A stretch of 64,000 nucleotides of DNA, taken from PALSA-894 sp963734185. Its GTDB lineage: Bacteria; Pseudomonadota; Alphaproteobacteria; Rhizobiales; Xanthobacteraceae. The DNA lies in assembly GCA_963734185.1 (NCBI GenBank), contig CAVTGA010000001.1, positions 2,480,001 to 2,544,000 of the forward strand, read 5' to 3'. Below the pieces are notes generated by a model. The model worked only from the letters and a program-made list of their open reading frames with translations. It had not been told where the DNA came from and did no database searches. Position numbers and translations under genes: made by a program. Shown one piece after another: positions 63,031-64,000 of this stretch; positions within the stretch are counted from its first letter, which is position 1; each line of letters starts with the position of its first letter.

Positions 63031-63157
63031 GCCGGGCTTGGCGGTTGCCGATCGGTTAACACCGGAAGCATGGCCCCGCCCCGAGCGCTGCGCAATTGGT
63101 CTTTCGGCGGCGGCGGTGCGCGCACCCGAGCGTCGCAAAACCCTGCGAATGCGCGGA

Positions 63158-63172
63158 TTAACCGGATGTTCA
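63158..63172. promoter_or_regulatory. Candidate CtrA box upstream of cheY
   Basis: TTAA, seven bases, then TTCA(AC) lies 134 bp before the cheY ATG and is one mismatch from TTAA-N7-TTAA in the spaced half-sites. CtrA controls motility and chemotaxis genes in many alphaproteobacteria. The match is by eye; the rest of the 275-bp gap shows no gene. Confidence 0.3.
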
Positions 63173-63305
63173 ACCGCCCTTGCTAGCGTCCCCGCCGATG
63201 GGGCCGGGCTGATGCCCGGATGGGATGGCTTTCGATTCGATCAGATCGTTGTCGAGGCGACGTGCGCGACGGCGCGCCAGAAGACGCGTAACGGAGTAGG
63301 AACCA

Positions 63306-63689
63306 ATGGCTGTCGATCTGTCGATGCCGATCCTCGTGGTCGACGACTACAACACGATGATCCGCATCATCCGCAATCTGTTGAAGCAGCTCGGCTTCGA
63401 GGACATCGACGATGCCTCGGACGGCTCGGCGGCGCTCACCAAGATGCGCGACAAGCGGTACGGCCTGGTGATCTCGGACTGGAACATGGAGCCGATGACC
63501 GGCTACGAGCTCTTGAAGGAGGTGCGTTCGGATCCCGGCCTGTCGAAGACGCCGTTCATCATGGTGACGGCCGAATCCAAGACCGAGAACGTGATCGCCG
63601 CCAAGAAGGCGGGCGTGAACAACTACATCGTCAAGCCGTTCAACGCCCAGACGCTCAAGACCAAGATCGAGGCGGTGTTCGCCGAGTAA
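63306..63689 (+). CDS. cheY: Chemotaxis response regulator CheY
   Basis: This 127-residue single receiver domain has acidic pocket Asp13/Asp14 (VVDDYN), the phospho-acceptor Asp58 (ISDWNM), switch Thr88 (MVTAES) and Lys110 (IVKPF). Sequence around DWNMEPMTG matches chemotaxis CheY. A GGAG ribosome site precedes the ATG. It would bind the flagellar motor when phosphorylated. A cheZ gene starts 120 bp downstream, supporting this role over a generic receiver. Confidence 0.95.
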   Translation: MAVDLSMPILVVDDYNTMIRIIRNLLKQLGFEDIDDASDGSAALTKMRDKRYGLVISDWNMEPMTGYELLKEVRSDPGLSKTPFIMVTAESKTENVIAAKKAGVNNYIVKPFNAQTLKTKIEAVFAE

Positions 63690-63808
63690 CGATCAACGCG
63701 TGCGGCGACGGCCGACGCGACGACCCGTCCGCGACAATCAAACAACAGCGGACGGCGCAGGGATGAGGCAACCCCGCTCGCGCGGGGAGCAAGGACAGGG
63801 AGCCGGCC

Positions 63809-64000
63809 ATGCCAGCGGCCAACAAGCAGCATCTCGACCGCATCGTCGAGCACCTCAGGGGCAAGCGCGAGGCCGACGTCTCGCTCAGCGACGTGGTCGC
63901 GCTCGCCGAGATCACGGCTGAATCGCTGCAGACGTTCTTCGAGACCATGGATACGGCGATCTACCGCGAGCTGCGCGAGATCGCCGGCTATATCCAGCAG
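63809..64000 (+). CDS. cheZ: CheZ-type protein phosphatase, N-terminal part (3' end outside window)
   Basis: The first 64 codons of a protein following cheY are visible. HLDRIVEHLRGKREADVSLSDVVALAEITAESLQTFFETMDTAIYRELREIAGYIQQ resembles the N-terminal helices of alphaproteobacterial CheZ-like proteins, which dephosphorylate CheY-P. The catalytic Asp/Gln region lies beyond the window, so the call depends on this start and on the cheY context. The ATG at 63809 has a GGAG-type site upstream. Confidence 0.75.
   Translation, partial: MPAANKQHLDRIVEHLRGKREADVSLSDVVALAEITAESLQTFFETMDTAIYRELREIAGYIQQ

Overview
The window reads as a stretch of chromosome from a GC-rich alphaproteobacterium of the order Hyphomicrobiales (Rhizobiales), most likely the Bradyrhizobium / Rhodopseudomonas / Xanthobacteraceae side. 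The pointers are a CcrM-type methyltransferase, a mutY-DUF721-dsbA-smc neighbourhood, alphaproteobacterial families of unknown function (DUF6101, DUF4170, DUF2093), a haloacetate dehalogenase whose catalytic residues fall at nearly the same numbers as the Rhodopseudomonas palustris enzyme, and many dispersed palindromic intergenic repeats. The exact genus cannot be fixed from sequence alone. I saw no rRNA, tRNA, transposase, CRISPR array or prophage.

Layout. 1-2.3 kb: 3' end of a threonine/serine dehydratase, moaB and a YpfJ-type metallopeptidase. 2.3-4.6 kb: ccrM and a VOC protein. 4.6-10 kb: small-molecule catabolism and accessory genes (amidohydrolase, Bug/TctC binding protein, S1/P1 nuclease, RidA, SMP-30). 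10.1-18.3 kb: mutY, DUF721/DciA-like, two TPR proteins, a DsbA-like protein and smc. 18.3-19.3 kb: a RES / DUF2384 toxin-antitoxin pair. 19.3-24.9 kb: a complete branched-chain-type ABC transporter (livM-H-F-G and binding protein) with a divergent CnbZ-like deaminase. 25-31.3 kb: lemA, an M48 protease, a lipoprotein, ybdK, rsmE, a Met-rich secreted protein and ubiA. 31.3-38.6 kb: two unknown proteins, pmbA, and a tightly packed + strand envelope run (cysQ-like, DUF4170, DUF374 acyltransferase, waaA, lpxK). 38.7-47 kb: a hydrolase lacking its nucleophile, xseA, a ferric-reductase/Rieske cassette, purD, a haloacetate dehalogenase, a GNAT remnant, a kinase-like protein and a patatin. 47-63 kb: tadA, an RluB-type synthase, rsmD, mutL, arfB, pgi, an M16 protease pair, a secreted protein, lspA-ileS, a second DUF2384/RES pair, ribF and MaoC. 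63.3 kb to the end: cheY and the start of cheZ.

The most distinctive feature is the repeat landscape. A composite element of about 165 bp, made of two related hairpins each bounded by CTAG, is present in three nearly identical copies. Its stems are conserved, its loops vary, and one copy carries a compensated base pair. At least three further palindrome families sit in intergenic gaps. In six genes the TAG stop codon is the terminal TAG/CTA of such a repeat. Other points of note are two separate RES-type toxin-antitoxin loci, a dienelactone-hydrolase-like protein with Ala at the nucleophile position, a Rieske domain fused to a ferric-reductase membrane domain behind two miniproteins, and CtrA-like boxes upstream of ccrM and cheY.
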